DNA from: Streptomyces sp. NRRL B-24484
Lineage (GTDB): Bacteria; Actinomycetota; Actinomycetes; Streptomycetales; Streptomycetaceae
Direction: 5' to 3'
Length of the DNA: 64,000 nt
Assembly (NCBI RefSeq): GCF_000717715.1
Contig: NZ_JOAI01000037.1
Coordinates: forward strand, 62,001-126,000
Part shown: piece after piece, positions 8,240-16,440 of the stretch
Position numbering within the stretch: the stretch's first letter is position 1
Layout: each line of letters starts with the position of its first letter
The notes under the pieces: model-generated
The model's database searches: none
Told to the model about the DNA's origin: nothing
Seen by the model: the letters and a program-made list of their open reading frames with translations, nothing else
Program-made: the position numbers and the translations under genes

Positions 8240-8605
8240 ATGAGCGACATCGTCATCTGGGACTTCCGCACCACGTCCGGCCACGTCGCCGGGAGCGACC
8301 TGGTCGGCTTCCACGTCGAGGCCACCGACGGGCCGATCGGCAAGGTCGACCGGCTGTCCGAGGAGACCGGCTCCCAGTACCTGGTGGTGGACACCGGACC
8401 GTGGATCTTCGGCAAGCACGTCCTGCTCCCCGCGGGCACCGTCGTGCGCGTCGAGCAGGAGGAGAAGAAGGTCTACCTCGACCGCACCAAGGACGAGATC
8501 AAGAACAGCCCCGAGTACGACCCCGACCGGCACGGGCCCGCCGACGAGGACTACCGGGAGGCGTACTCCTCCTACTACGGCACCTACTACGGCGGCCCGG
8601 TCTGA
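8240..8605 (+). CDS. PRC-barrel domain protein
   Basis: 121 residues. A PRC-barrel fold is indicated by LVGFHVEATDGPIGKVDRLS followed by YLVVDTGPWIFGKHVLLPAGTVVRV, ending with a charged helix (KDEIKNSP) and a Tyr-rich tail (YSSYYGTYYGG). Cytoplasmic. Streptomyces genomes carry several such small PRC-barrel stress proteins. The start has a strong AAGGAGG SD. It is followed by a perfect 16-bp hairpin. A second PRC-barrel gene lies at 14167. Confidence 0.88.
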   Translation: MSDIVIWDFRTTSGHVAGSDLVGFHVEATDGPIGKVDRLSEETGSQYLVVDTGPWIFGKHVLLPAGTVVRVEQEEKKVYLDRTKDEIKNSPEYDPDRHGPADEDYREAYSSYYGTYYGGPV

Positions 8606-8621
8606 TCGGCCCTCCGGAGCA

Positions 8622-8659
8622 CCGGGCCGCCGCCACCCGCCGAGGTGGCGGCGGCCCGG
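8622..8659 (+). terminator. Perfect 16-bp hairpin terminator
   Basis: Arms 8622-8637 and 8644-8659 are perfectly complementary with a 6-nt loop. It starts 17 nt after the PRC-barrel stop. Confidence 0.85.
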
Positions 8660-8693
8660 CGTCCGTCCGGCGGGCGGCGGAGGGCCACCGGCA

Positions 8694-9087
8694 TCAGGTG
8701 CCGGTCACGCCGTCGAGCTCGCGGAGTTCGTCGGCGGCCTCGTCGGGCCGCGGGTTGTTCAGCCGGCCGAGCGAGTCCCCGGCCGCCGAGAGCGTCCGCC
8801 GCGCCTCCTCGTGGCGGTCCAGCCGCCGCAGCACCAGGCCGCGCCGACTCGCTCCACGCCTCCGTCCGGGCCGCCTCGAAGTGCGCCAGGGCGTGCCGCA
8901 GCGGTTCCTCCGCCTCGCTCCACCGCTCCAGCGCGGCGAGGTCGTTGCCGATCTGCTGCCGGGCGACGGCGAGGTGCAGCCCCACCAGGTCCACCGGCTG
9001 CCCGGACCGGCCGGTCCGGCAGATCGCCTCGCTGCGCCGGTGGATCTCCAGCGCCTCCGCGGCCCGCCCGGCCTTCACCCGGATCAC
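8694..9087 (-). pseudogene. TPR protein remnant, 5' truncated and frameshifted
   Basis: Two adjoining reading frames on the minus strand give one TPR-like sequence. The first is AGRAAEALEIHRRSEAIC with QQIGNDLAALERWSEAEEPL, ending near TEAWSESAR. Then, one base out of frame, come GLVLRRLDRHEEARRTLSAAG and AADELRELDG to a TGA at 8694. The frames meet near 8850 and differ by one extra base. Upstream, the first frame hits a TAG just before 9087, so no complete N-terminus exists. The repeat style resembles C-terminal TPRs of actinomycete regulators or NB-ARC proteins. A decayed gene fragment; the internal shift alone could be a sequencing error. Confidence 0.7.
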
Positions 9088-9100
9088 CGCCCTCTACCAC

Positions 9101-9150
9101 CCGTGAGTGCCGCCCCTCACCGGCGGGCCGGTGAGGGGCGGCACTCACGG
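9101..9150 (-). terminator. Perfect 24-bp inverted repeat
   Basis: Arms 9101-9124 and 9127-9150 pair perfectly around a 2-nt centre. It lies 4 nt downstream of the lipoprotein stop (minus strand), so a terminator role is likely. It also marks the 5' edge of the TPR remnant. Confidence 0.85.
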
Positions 9151-9154
9151 CGGG

Positions 9155-9649
9155 TCAGCCCTTGGGGCTCGGGGCGGAGGTGTCGACGGCCCCCAGCACG
9201 GTGTCGAGGTTGGCGAGCCCCGACTTCACGGTGGAGATGCTCGCGGTGACGGCGGCGGGCACGTCGCCGCTCGCGTGCACGGCGTCCCTGCACGCGTCCG
9301 CGCCCTGGCTCAGCTGGCCGAGGGCCGCCGTCCACGCGTACTGGGTCTTCTCGTCCGGCACGGGGGTGTAGGCCTCCGCGTTCTTGACGTCGTGGCCCAG
9401 GACGAGGCAGCGGGTGCTCAGGTCGGTGAGGCCGAACTGGCTGTAGCCGGACGCGTCCATCGCCTTGACGGCGTCGATGACCCGGGTCGCGTCGGACACC
9501 ATGGACGAGATCTTGTCCTTGCCGCCCGCCGTGTACCAGGCGGTGGTGGTCCGCCCGGCACCGTCGGCCGAGGACGAAGGGTCGCTGCTGCAGGCCGTGA
9601 GCAGGGCGACGGCGAGGACGGCGGTCAGTGGTACGGCGCGAAGGCGCAT
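9155..9649 (-). CDS. Small putative lipoprotein
   Basis: 164 residues from an ATG at 9649. The N-terminus is a lipoprotein signal: MRLRAVPL, a hydrophobic core, then lipobox LLTAC with Cys near residue 20, followed by Ser-rich sequence. The mature part (about 45-164) looks helical and contains two further Cys (TRCLVLGHDV and GADACRDAVHA) that could form a disulfide. No family recognised. Expected on the outer face of the membrane. Monocistronic, ended by a very strong hairpin. Confidence 0.75.
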   Translation of the reverse strand: MRLRAVPLTAVLAVALLTACSSDPSSSADGAGRTTTAWYTAGGKDKISSMVSDATRVIDAVKAMDASGYSQFGLTDLSTRCLVLGHDVKNAEAYTPVPDEKTQYAWTAALGQLSQGADACRDAVHASGDVPAAVTASISTVKSGLANLDTVLGAVDTSAPSPKG

Positions 9650-9781
9650 GGAATCCCCCCATGGTCGAAGAGTGACAACACTGCCAGGTCCGCACCGCCG
9701 GAGGAAAGTTGACGATCTTCCCGGGCCCCGGCGCACCGGTGGCACACCGCGTCCGCAGCCCGGGTCACACGCCCGCGGCCG

Positions 9782-10030
9782 TCAGCGGTGGTTGACGATG
9801 ACGGAGATGCCCCAGCCGATCGCGGCGAGGACGACGGCGAAGCACAGCACGGCGACGGCGTAGTTCAGCGGGCCGGCCGAGGTGCGGCGTCCGGCGGCGG
9901 GAGCGCCCGCCCGGGCGGGCGGGTTGAGGGCGCGCACGCCGATGGCGAACAGGGCGGGCAGACCCGCGCCGGCGAGCAGCCCCACCACCATGATCTTCCA
10001 CAGGGCTTCCAGGTTGACCCAGGAGTTCAC
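9782..10030 (-). CDS. Small membrane protein downstream of pit
   Basis: 82 residues from a GTG at 10030. This GTG overlaps the TGA of the phosphate transporter (GTGA), giving tight coupling. Two transmembrane segments are visible: about 10-32 (VVGLLAGAGLPALFAIGVRAL) and 55-78, joined by an Ala/Pro/Gly loop. Similar small proteins follow PiT transporters in streptomycetes and may be an accessory subunit; the function is not established. Confidence 0.8.
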   Translation of the reverse strand: MNSWVNLEALWKIMVVGLLAGAGLPALFAIGVRALNPPARAGAPAAGRRTSAGPLNYAVAVLCFAVVLAAIGWGISVIVNHR

Positions 10031-11181
10031 GACGCCACCTCGTCCCTCGGGGTCGTCGGGACGACCGAACCCGTCCACGCGGCATTGACGTTCTCCGGTG
10101 TCACGGCCGGACGGCGGGACGCGACGAAGAAGGCGATCGAGGCGGCCGCCAGCACGAGGAAGATCACCACCACTCCGGCGGTGCCGCCGATCCCCTCCGC
10201 GGCCCAGTAGGCCAGGGCGCCGACCACGGCCGAGGCCGGCAGGGTGATCAGCCAGGCGGCCACCATCCGGTGCGCCACGTGCCAGCGCACCACCGCCCCC
10301 TTCTTGCCCACCCCCGTGCCGAGGATCGAGCCGGTGGCCACGTGGGTGGTCGAGAGCGAGTAGCCGAAGTCGGTGGAGGAGAGGATGACCGCGGCGGAGG
10401 CCGACTCGGCCGTCATCCCCTGCGGTGACTCGATCTCGACCAGGCCCTTGCCGAGCGCCCTGATCACCCGCCAGCCGCCGATGTAGGTCCCGAGCGCGAT
10501 CGCCACCGCGCAGGTGCCGATCACCCAGGTCGGGGCGCTCGCTCCGGCGTGCAGCGAGCCGTTGGCGATCAGGGCCAGGGTGATGACGCCCATGGTCTTC
10601 TGCGCGTCGTTGGTGCCGTGGGCGAGCGACACCATGCAGGCGGAACCGACCTGGCCGATCCTGAAGCCGTGTCTTCGCGGGCGTTCCGCCACGCCGCGGG
10701 TGAAGCGGTAGACGAGGAAGGTGCCGAGCGCGGCGACCGAGCCGGCGATGAACGGTGACAGGGCGGCGGGCACGATCACCTTGGCGACCAGCCCCTGCCA
10801 CTTGACGGCGCCGGTGCCCGCCGCCGCGATGGTCGCCCCGACCACACCGCCGATCAGTGCGTGCGAGGAACTGGACGGGATCCCGAGGTACCAGGTGGTC
10901 AGGTTCCACAGGATGCCGCCGGTCAGCCCCGCCATGACCACGGTCAGGGTCACGTCCTGCTCGTCCACCAGACCGCTCGCGATGGTCGCGGCGACCGCGG
11001 TCGAGAGGAAGGCGCCGACCAGGTTCAGCACCGCCGAAACGGCGACCGCCACCCGCGGAGGGAGGGCCCCGGTGACGATCGAGGTCGCCATCGCGTTGCC
11101 CGTGTCGTGGAATCCGTTGGTGAAGTCGAAGCCCAGCGCGGTCACCACCACCAGCGCCAGGACCACATCATTGCCGGTCAC
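10027..11181 (-). CDS. pit: PiT-family inorganic phosphate transporter
   Basis: 384 residues from a GTG at 11181. A low-affinity, H+- or metal-coupled phosphate importer of the cytoplasmic membrane. Both signature repeats are present: GFDFTNGFHDTGNAMA near the N-terminus and SLAHGTNDAQKTMGV in the middle, plus GIPSSSSHALIGG and STTHVATGSILGTGV. About ten transmembrane helices. The length is typical of the compact actinobacterial type. It forms an operon with the small 9782 gene through a 4-nt overlap. Confidence 0.94.
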   Translation of the reverse strand: MTGNDVVLALVVVTALGFDFTNGFHDTGNAMATSIVTGALPPRVAVAVSAVLNLVGAFLSTAVAATIASGLVDEQDVTLTVVMAGLTGGILWNLTTWYLGIPSSSSHALIGGVVGATIAAAGTGAVKWQGLVAKVIVPAALSPFIAGSVAALGTFLVYRFTRGVAERPRRHGFRIGQVGSACMVSLAHGTNDAQKTMGVITLALIANGSLHAGASAPTWVIGTCAVAIALGTYIGGWRVIRALGKGLVEIESPQGMTAESASAAVILSSTDFGYSLSTTHVATGSILGTGVGKKGAVVRWHVAHRMVAAWLITLPASAVVGALAYWAAEGIGGTAGVVVIFLVLAAASIAFFVASRRPAVTPENVNAAWTGSVVPTTPRDEVAS

Positions 11182-11449
11182 GTGTACGAACCTAACCGCC
11201 CGCACCGCAAGCACCGGACTGCGACACTCCACGGGCGCGTTCCCCGGCCGCCTCCGGTCGTACCCGCACGGCCCGCCGTACCCGGCGCGGCCGGTGACGG
11301 GCGGCAGTCCGTGCCCGGCCACGCCCCGGCGCACCCGCCCCGACCACGGCGTCCTGACGTGCACGGACGAGTCCGAGGAGCCTCCCCGTACCGGATCGGC
11401 GCCCCCGTGAACGACTCGCACGGAGGCCGGCCGCGCACGGGAACGCTTC

Positions 11450-12205
11450 CTACCCTTGACGAGAGATCAGGACCTCGTCGATGGCCGACCTCAGAAAGGT
11501 GCGTGCCAGGTCGGCCCGGCGGGCGGCCCACTCCGGCGGGGTGGGGGCGGGGGTTCCGTAGCGGCGCTGCCTGATGTCGTGCACCACCTCCGCGGGAGCG
11601 CCGAGATCGGCCAGGACGTCGAGCGCCTCGGACTTGGTGATCAGACGTCCGGTGTCGAGCGTCGTCGCCGCCCGGGCCAGGGTGAGCAGCCCGAGGTCGA
11701 CCCAGATGTCGCGGTGCCACCGCTCGGGGTGGTCGAGGGCGGGACGCCAGTAGGCCCGCAGGTCCGCGGCGACGGAGTCCGCGAGCTGCCGGTCGGTGAC
11801 CGGGGGTACGAGGCCGGCCGGCGGGGGCCCGTGCAGGACCGTGCCGAACCGCCGCAGTTCACAGCGGGTCACGGCGGTGACCGGGCGCCGCATCAGCTCT
11901 TCGTGGGCCCAGGTGAGGTGCGGCCGGGCGAGGTCGTCCCACTCGTCGGCGGCGACGTAGCTGCAGTGCAGCCTGGACGCGAGCGGGGTCTCGGCCGCCA
12001 GCACCTCGTGGACCCGGACGAGCCGCTCCTCCTCGACCGGCGTGCAGCGGTGCTCCAGCACGGCGATCAGGTCGAGGTCGCTGCGGCCCTGCCGGTAGTC
12101 GCCTCCGGCCAGCGAGCCGTGGGCCCACACCGCCAGCAGCGACGGCACCGGCCGCAGCAGGCCGACGAAGCGGTCGAGGAGCTGACGGGTCGCGGCATCT
12201 GCCAT
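11450..12205 (-). CDS. Nucleotidyltransferase, aminoglycoside adenylyltransferase-like
   Basis: 251 residues from an ATG at 12205 with GGAGG 8 nt upstream. The N-terminal nucleotidyltransferase core shows AHGSLAGGDYRQGRSDLDLI, i.e. the GS motif and the DxD metal pair of the Pol-beta superfamily. A helical C-terminal domain (RDIWVDLGLLTLARAATTL, TKSEALDVLADLGAP) resembles the substrate-binding domain (DUF4111-type) of ANT(3'')/ANT(9) enzymes. Such chromosomal relatives often do not confer resistance; the substrate cannot be deduced. It stands alone. Confidence 0.82.
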   Translation of the reverse strand: MADAATRQLLDRFVGLLRPVPSLLAVWAHGSLAGGDYRQGRSDLDLIAVLEHRCTPVEEERLVRVHEVLAAETPLASRLHCSYVAADEWDDLARPHLTWAHEELMRRPVTAVTRCELRRFGTVLHGPPPAGLVPPVTDRQLADSVAADLRAYWRPALDHPERWHRDIWVDLGLLTLARAATTLDTGRLITKSEALDVLADLGAPAEVVHDIRQRRYGTPAPTPPEWAARRADLARTFLRSAIDEVLISRQG

Positions 12206-12268
12206 GGAGGCATCCTCCCCCACCGGAGGCGGCCGGGCGGGGAAACGGGGCGAGGTCTCTCACACACG

Positions 12269-12333
12269 CCCGCTCTCCATTTCATGCAAGTTATTTTCCC
12301 TCTCTTGTGTAATTTTTGCGCACTGCTTGTTAC
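12269..12333. promoter_or_regulatory. AT-rich intergenic segment, probable divergent promoter
   Basis: A striking drop in GC content (GCAAGTTATTTTCCCTCTC and TGTGTAATTTTTGCGC) between the divergent 12205 and 12316 genes. This is the most AT-rich stretch in the first 24 kb. I cannot assign exact -35/-10 boxes. Confidence 0.5.
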
Positions 12334-12675
12334 GGTGACCTCAGGAACCGGTCACCGCCATGGCCGGTGGAACTGGCGCCAGCCGTGACACTCGCCTCCG
12401 CCTCCCGCACGCATGCGCCCACCCGGGCGGCGTGCGGCACCGATGTGACCTCGCTCGTGCCCCCGCCGCCGCCGGTGTGGCTGGTGAGCATCCCCACCAC
12501 CGCCACCGACGGCCGCAAGGGCGTGCAGCTGTTCGCCGTCCCGGCCTCGTCCGTCCACGACGCGCTCACGCTGGCGACCCGCCGCGCCACCACGGCCGAC
12601 GCCGCGGCCCGCAGGCGCGGAGCCGCGCTCGACCCCGACCGGGCCACCACCGCCCTCCCGGCGGGCCGGTTCTGA
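12316..12675 (+). CDS. Hypothetical protein
   Basis: Up to 119 residues; unrecognised. The first ~50 residues are low-complexity and the true start is uncertain (GTG codons at 12385 and later are in frame). The second half looks like a small folded domain: VWLVSIPTTATDGRKGVQLF, AVPASSVHDALTLATRRATT, then an Arg/Ala-rich end. No motifs or membrane segments are seen. Confidence 0.45.
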   Translation: MRTACYGDLRNRSPPWPVELAPAVTLASASRTHAPTRAACGTDVTSLVPPPPPVWLVSIPTTATDGRKGVQLFAVPASSVHDALTLATRRATTADAAARRRGAALDPDRATTALPAGRF

Positions 12676-12706
12676 GGCTCCTGGGATTCGCGCACCCCCG
12701 CACCGG

Positions 12707-13156
12707 TCATCCGTCCCGGTGCCGGGAGGGCGGGTGCGACGGGCGCCGCTTCTCCGCGGGGGCCGGTTCGCGGTCCTCGCCGCGCCCGCTCAGCGTGTCG
12801 GCGATGGACCCCACCACACCGGCGACGGCGCCCTTGGCCTTCTTGTGGGCGACGCCCTCCACGGCCTTGCCGGTCGCACCGCCGATCATGTCGGTGAGCT
12901 TGGCGGGGGCGTTGCGTCCGGACTCAAGGTCGAGCCGGTTGCAGGCCTCGGCGAACCGCAGGTAGGTGTCGACGCTGGCCACCACCACCCGCACGTCGAT
13001 CGTCAGGATCTCCAGCCCGAGCAGGGACACCCGCACGAACACGTCGATGACCAGTCCGCGGTCCAGGATCAGCTCGACGACGTCGTAGAGCGTGCCCGAG
13101 GCTGCGCCTCCGGCCCGGGCGGCGCTCCCGCCACCGCTCGGCGGCACCACGGTCAT
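12707..13156 (-). CDS. Gas vesicle structural protein, GvpA/GvpJ family
   Basis: 149 residues. Residues about 20-75 carry the GvpA/J/M core: LYDVVELILDRGLVIDVFVRV, LLGLEILTIDVRVVVASVDTY, LRFAEACNRLDL. In gas vesicles GvpA forms the ribbed protein shell and GvpJ/M act in assembly. Here the core is followed by a long charged tail (about 75-149), more like GvpJ or S-type members than the short GvpA. No other recognisable gvp gene (F, G, K, L, N, O) is in the window, so it is unlikely to make vesicles alone. ATG at 13156 with a GGGAG-type SD. Confidence 0.88.
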   Translation of the reverse strand: MTVVPPSGGGSAARAGGAASGTLYDVVELILDRGLVIDVFVRVSLLGLEILTIDVRVVVASVDTYLRFAEACNRLDLESGRNAPAKLTDMIGGATGKAVEGVAHKKAKGAVAGVVGSIADTLSGRGEDREPAPAEKRRPSHPPSRHRDG

Positions 13157-13418
13157 GTCGTCTCCCTTCCACCGTTCCCAGTCCCGGCCTGCGGGCAGCG
13201 GAGCCGATCGGCCGGCCGGGGTCGGCCCGGACCGGACCGGGGCGCGAGGTCCGGGCGGTGGCGGTCGGCCACCGCGCGGAGCGGTGAAGGACGCGTGGTG
13301 GTTCCCGGTCGGGTCGACGGCTCTCCGGTCCGTGCGTCTGCCCGGGCCGGTGCCGTCTACGCACCGACGGTCGCGCGGTACGGGGAGGGATGCGGGCGAG
13401 GGATCGGCCGCCTGCCCG

Positions 13419-13589
13419 TCACGCTCTCGCGTCGGCCGGTGCTTCCCGTTCGTCCGGTGCGTCCGGTGCGTCCGGGTCCGGCGGCGGGTCGGGAAGGGGC
13501 GGCAGCGGTTTCACCGGGGGCCGGCCCGGGCGGGGCGGCTCGGGCGGGCGCGGCGACGTGTCGGGAGCGGGCGGTACGGGGATGCTCAT
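13419..13589 (-). CDS. Small proline-rich acidic peptide
   Basis: 56 residues from an ATG at 13589 with an excellent GGAGAGG SD. Over a third of residues are Pro, many followed by Asp or Arg (PPLPDPPPDPDAPDAPD), with no hydrophobic segment. An unstructured cytoplasmic peptide is likely. It lies upstream of the Gvp-like gene in the same direction but 263 bp away. The strong SD is the main support. Confidence 0.5.
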   Translation of the reverse strand: MSIPVPPAPDTSPRPPEPPRPGRPPVKPLPPLPDPPPDPDAPDAPDEREAPADARA

Positions 13590-13885
13590 GACGGTCCTCT
13601 CCTCGATGCGGGGGCGGTCCGGCTCACGGCCCGCAGCAGCACGGGGGCGCACCACCGCGGACCGTGTCCCGTGTCGCCCCGTGCCCTTCTCACCCGGTCC
13701 CACCGGAGCAAACCCGCCAACACCGGTGACCACGGACCCGGCCGGACGGGGCATCGATCGCGGCAGGCTGGGCACGAGCCCCGAGCGGGCCCGGGCAGAG
13801 GGTCCGCCGCCGGGGACCGCTGCCCAGTGCCACCCGTACGCCGGCGGCCCCGGTGCGACCGTTCCGTCGGCGGAGGCGAACTCCC

Positions 13886-14053
13886 ATGGCCTGGATCCTG
13901 TTCCTGGTGCTCGTCGCGATCGTGCTCGGCCTCATCGGCGTGGCCGCGAAGGGCCTGCTCTACCTCCTCTTCATCGGCATCCTCGTCCTGCTGGTCGCCG
14001 TCGCACTCGGTGGCGCACGGTTCCGGCAGGGCGGCCGCCCGCCCACCCGCTAG
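13886..14053 (+). CDS. Small hydrophobic membrane protein
   Basis: 55 residues from an ATG at 13886 with GGAGG 9 nt upstream. Two closely spaced transmembrane stretches (WILFLVLVAIVLGLIGV and LLYLLFIGILVLLVAVALGG) and a short basic tail. Streptomycetes encode many such hydrophobic proteins, several of them stress-induced. It precedes the PRC-barrel gene at 14167 by 113 bp and may share its transcript. Confidence 0.75.
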   Translation: MAWILFLVLVAIVLGLIGVAAKGLLYLLFIGILVLLVAVALGGARFRQGGRPPTR

Positions 14054-14166
14054 CACCGTGGACCTCCACGTACGCGCGGCGCTTACCGCCCGGCGGAGCG
14101 GGCAGACGTCCCTCGTCGCGCGGTCGGTCGCGGCAGCGCACCGGACCCGGTGGAACGGAGGACCAC

Positions 14167-14523
14167 ATGATCCAGCTGGCTGACATCCGTGAGTGGCGCC
14201 AGCACGACGTCGTCGACCAGGACGCCAAGAAGATCGGTGTGCTGGAGTCCGTCTACGTCGACACGGCAACGGACGAGGCGTCCTTCGCCACCGTCACCGT
14301 CGGCCTGCCGACGCGCCACCGGCTCGTCTTCGTCCCGTTGGACGGCGCCACCGCGGGGCCGGGCTACCTCAGGGTCGCGTACCCCAAGGGCCTCGTGAAG
14401 GACGCGCCGTCCATCGACACCGACGGCGTCCTGACGGCCGAACAGGAGCCCGCCGTCTTCGCCCACTACCGGCTCGACTACCAGCCAGGGGCCGGCGGCG
14501 AACGCCGCCTCGCGCGGCGGTGA
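14167..14523 (+). CDS. PRC-barrel domain protein
   Basis: 118 residues from an ATG at 14167 with a GGAGG SD. The PRC-barrel is visible as IREWRQHDVVDQDAKKIGVL, ESVYVDTATDEASFATVTVG, LVFVPLDGATAGPGYLRV and VKDAPSIDTDGVLTAEQE, followed by a basic tail. This variant (with V-x-D at the dimer strand and a PxLD-like stretch) is common in Streptomyces and is probably a stress protein. Cytoplasmic. Confidence 0.87.
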   Translation: MIQLADIREWRQHDVVDQDAKKIGVLESVYVDTATDEASFATVTVGLPTRHRLVFVPLDGATAGPGYLRVAYPKGLVKDAPSIDTDGVLTAEQEPAVFAHYRLDYQPGAGGERRLARR

Positions 14524-14562
14524 GGCGGCGCAGCTGTGGTGCCCGGCCCGATGAGGTCGGGG

Positions 14563-14850
14563 TCACGGTGCGCCGAGGCGGCGGCCGAGCTCCTCCAGGT
14601 AGTCGTCGCCGTAGGCGGCCGCGACGTCGGCCAGGTCGATCATCGGGGGGAGGTCGGCGGTCGGCTGCCGTTCGGTGAGGAAGGCGGCGGTCTCCTCGAC
14701 GATCCGCTCCTCGTCGGCGCGGACCAGGCGCAGCTGCTCGACGGTCGCCTCGGTGGCCCGGAAGCGGGAGAGGACCACGTCGTCGTCCGAGGGGAAGCGT
14801 ACGAGGTACTCGTGATCACCCAGCGGTTCGACCTGGATGTCCGCGCTCAT
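14563..14850 (-). CDS. Hypothetical protein
   Basis: 95 residues from an ATG at 14850 with a GAGGACC SD. An acidic, single-domain protein: an N-terminal strand pair (IQVEPLGDHEYLVRFPSDDD), then a long helix (EATVEQLRLVRADEERIVEET) and an acidic C-terminal helix (ADVAAAYGDDYLEELGRRL). It is conserved-looking in composition, but I do not recognise it. It converges on the PRC-barrel gene. Confidence 0.7.
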   Translation of the reverse strand: MSADIQVEPLGDHEYLVRFPSDDDVVLSRFRATEATVEQLRLVRADEERIVEETAAFLTERQPTADLPPMIDLADVAAAYGDDYLEELGRRLGAP

Positions 14851-15024
14851 GGGCCTGGTCCTCTCTCGACTGCTGCCGGATCGGGTCGTTCTCGTCCCAG
14901 TGTGGTCGCAGAGGTGGCGCACCCCGCCGATGGACGCCACCGGCGTGTCCCGCCCGCCCGCCGGACGCGGCGTCGCCGGGCCCGCCGCCCGTCCGGGCCG
15001 CCCGGGACGTCGACGACTCCCCCG

Positions 15025-15951
15025 TCACGCCGGGGCTGCGCCGACCTCGGTGAGCACCGTCCGGATCACGTGCCGGGCGTTGTGCGCCATCGCCGGGTTC
15101 GTCCGCCGGTAGTAGGGCAGCGCGACCAGTGCCTGGGAGAGCGTCCGACCGCGGCCCCGGACCCAGGTCGCGTCGTCCACGTCCAGCGCGGCACGGAAGG
15201 CCTCCCTGCCCTCGGCCGGCAGGAGGTTCCACGCCGGGAACAGGTCGCACGCCGGATCGCCGACCCCCAGGCACCCGAAGTCGATCACCGAGGTCAGCCT
15301 GCCGTCGGCCACCAGCAGGTTGCCCGGCATGAGATCGGCGTGCAGCCACACCGGCGGGCCGTCCCAGGCGGGGGCCCGCAGCGTCTCCTCCCAGACCGCG
15401 GCGGCGGCGTCGCAGTCGACGCCCTCCTGCGGGATCCGGCGCAGCTGCTCGATCGCCGCCCGGGTGTCCGCGTCGAGCGAGGCGACCGGACCGCCGCGGT
15501 GGGCCTGCGGCGCGGCCGGCGCGGCCGGCAGGGTGAGCTGCCGCATCGCCGCCACGAATCCGGCCAGGTCCTCGGCCAGCAGGACGGGCCGGGTCAGCGC
15601 CCCCACGTCGGGGTTCTCCCCCGCGAGCCAGCGGTACACCGACCACGGCCACGGATACCCCTCGGCCGGCCGCCCTGCGCCGAGCACCTCGGGGACGGAC
15701 GCGGGCAGGTGGGGCGCGAGCCGGGGCAGCCACGTGCGTTCGAGCGACACGTCGTCGGCCCCGCCCGCCACCAGAGGGAGCCGCACGACCAGGTCCGTAC
15801 CCAGCCGGAACATGGCGTTGACCGTGCCGCCGGACGGCACCCGCTCCACCGCCGGCCCGGCCCACTGCGGGAACTGCCCGGCGACCAATCGCCGTACGAG
15901 GTCGGCGTCGACGGGATGCATGCCCGGGTGCATGGACGGCCCTGTGCTCAT
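15025..15951 (-). CDS. Aminoglycoside phosphotransferase (APH) family protein
   Basis: 308 residues from an ATG at 15951. Kinase-fold small-molecule phosphotransferase: N-lobe GGTVNAMFRLGTDLVVRLP with the ATP-binding lysine replaced by Arg (VVRLP, as in many APH(3'')-like relatives), and the catalytic loop VWLHADLMPGN (His204, Asp206, Asn211). The metal-binding VIDFG motif follows (Asp224). These enzymes phosphorylate aminoglycosides, macrolides or metabolites; many streptomycete copies have no known substrate. Cytoplasmic, monocistronic. Confidence 0.88.
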   Translation of the reverse strand: MSTGPSMHPGMHPVDADLVRRLVAGQFPQWAGPAVERVPSGGTVNAMFRLGTDLVVRLPLVAGGADDVSLERTWLPRLAPHLPASVPEVLGAGRPAEGYPWPWSVYRWLAGENPDVGALTRPVLLAEDLAGFVAAMRQLTLPAAPAAPQAHRGGPVASLDADTRAAIEQLRRIPQEGVDCDAAAAVWEETLRAPAWDGPPVWLHADLMPGNLLVADGRLTSVIDFGCLGVGDPACDLFPAWNLLPAEGREAFRAALDVDDATWVRGRGRTLSQALVALPYYRRTNPAMAHNARHVIRTVLTEVGAAPA

Positions 15952-16075
15952 GACACGCCATCCGACCGCCGGACGCCGCCGACCGTCAACCCGTTTCCCG
16001 GCAGCGCAGGCCCTCGCACCTCGACGCCCGCAACCCGGATGACAGGCCGCCGACGGGTGCCCGATAATCAGCACC

Positions 16076-16402
16076 GTGCCCGCACCCGATGACGCCGAGG
16101 CCGTGGTGGCCCGCCTCTGGCAGGAATCCCGCGACGAACGCCCGCCCGCACGGTCGAACGGGACCGAACCGGCGGGTGTCGACCTCGCGGCGCTCGACGT
16201 CAGGCTCTCGGGCTGCATCCACACCTGGCTGTACCACCGCCAGTCCTTCGGCGAGCGGCACCTGTACACCGTCGAGGTGCTCCTCCGTGATCTCGAACGG
16301 GCCCTCCCCGAGCTCACCGAGGAGGACGGTCCGCACGTCTGGCAGCGACTCCACCGGATGGCCCGACTCGTCGCGGACACCGGCCCGCACTCCACCGCCT
16401 GA
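16076..16402 (+). CDS. Hypothetical protein
   Basis: 108 residues from a GTG at 16076. All-helical and hydrophilic. Contains AEAVVARLWQESRDERPP at the start and CIHTWLYHRQSFGERHLYTV and LRDLERALPELTEEDGPHVW in the second half. No membrane segment or known motif. No strong SD, so the start is tentative. Confidence 0.6.
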   Translation: MPAPDDAEAVVARLWQESRDERPPARSNGTEPAGVDLAALDVRLSGCIHTWLYHRQSFGERHLYTVEVLLRDLERALPELTEEDGPHVWQRLHRMARLVADTGPHSTA

Positions 16403-16440
16403 CGGTCGCCGGGCGCCTACGGGCCCCGCCGGGCGCCGCG

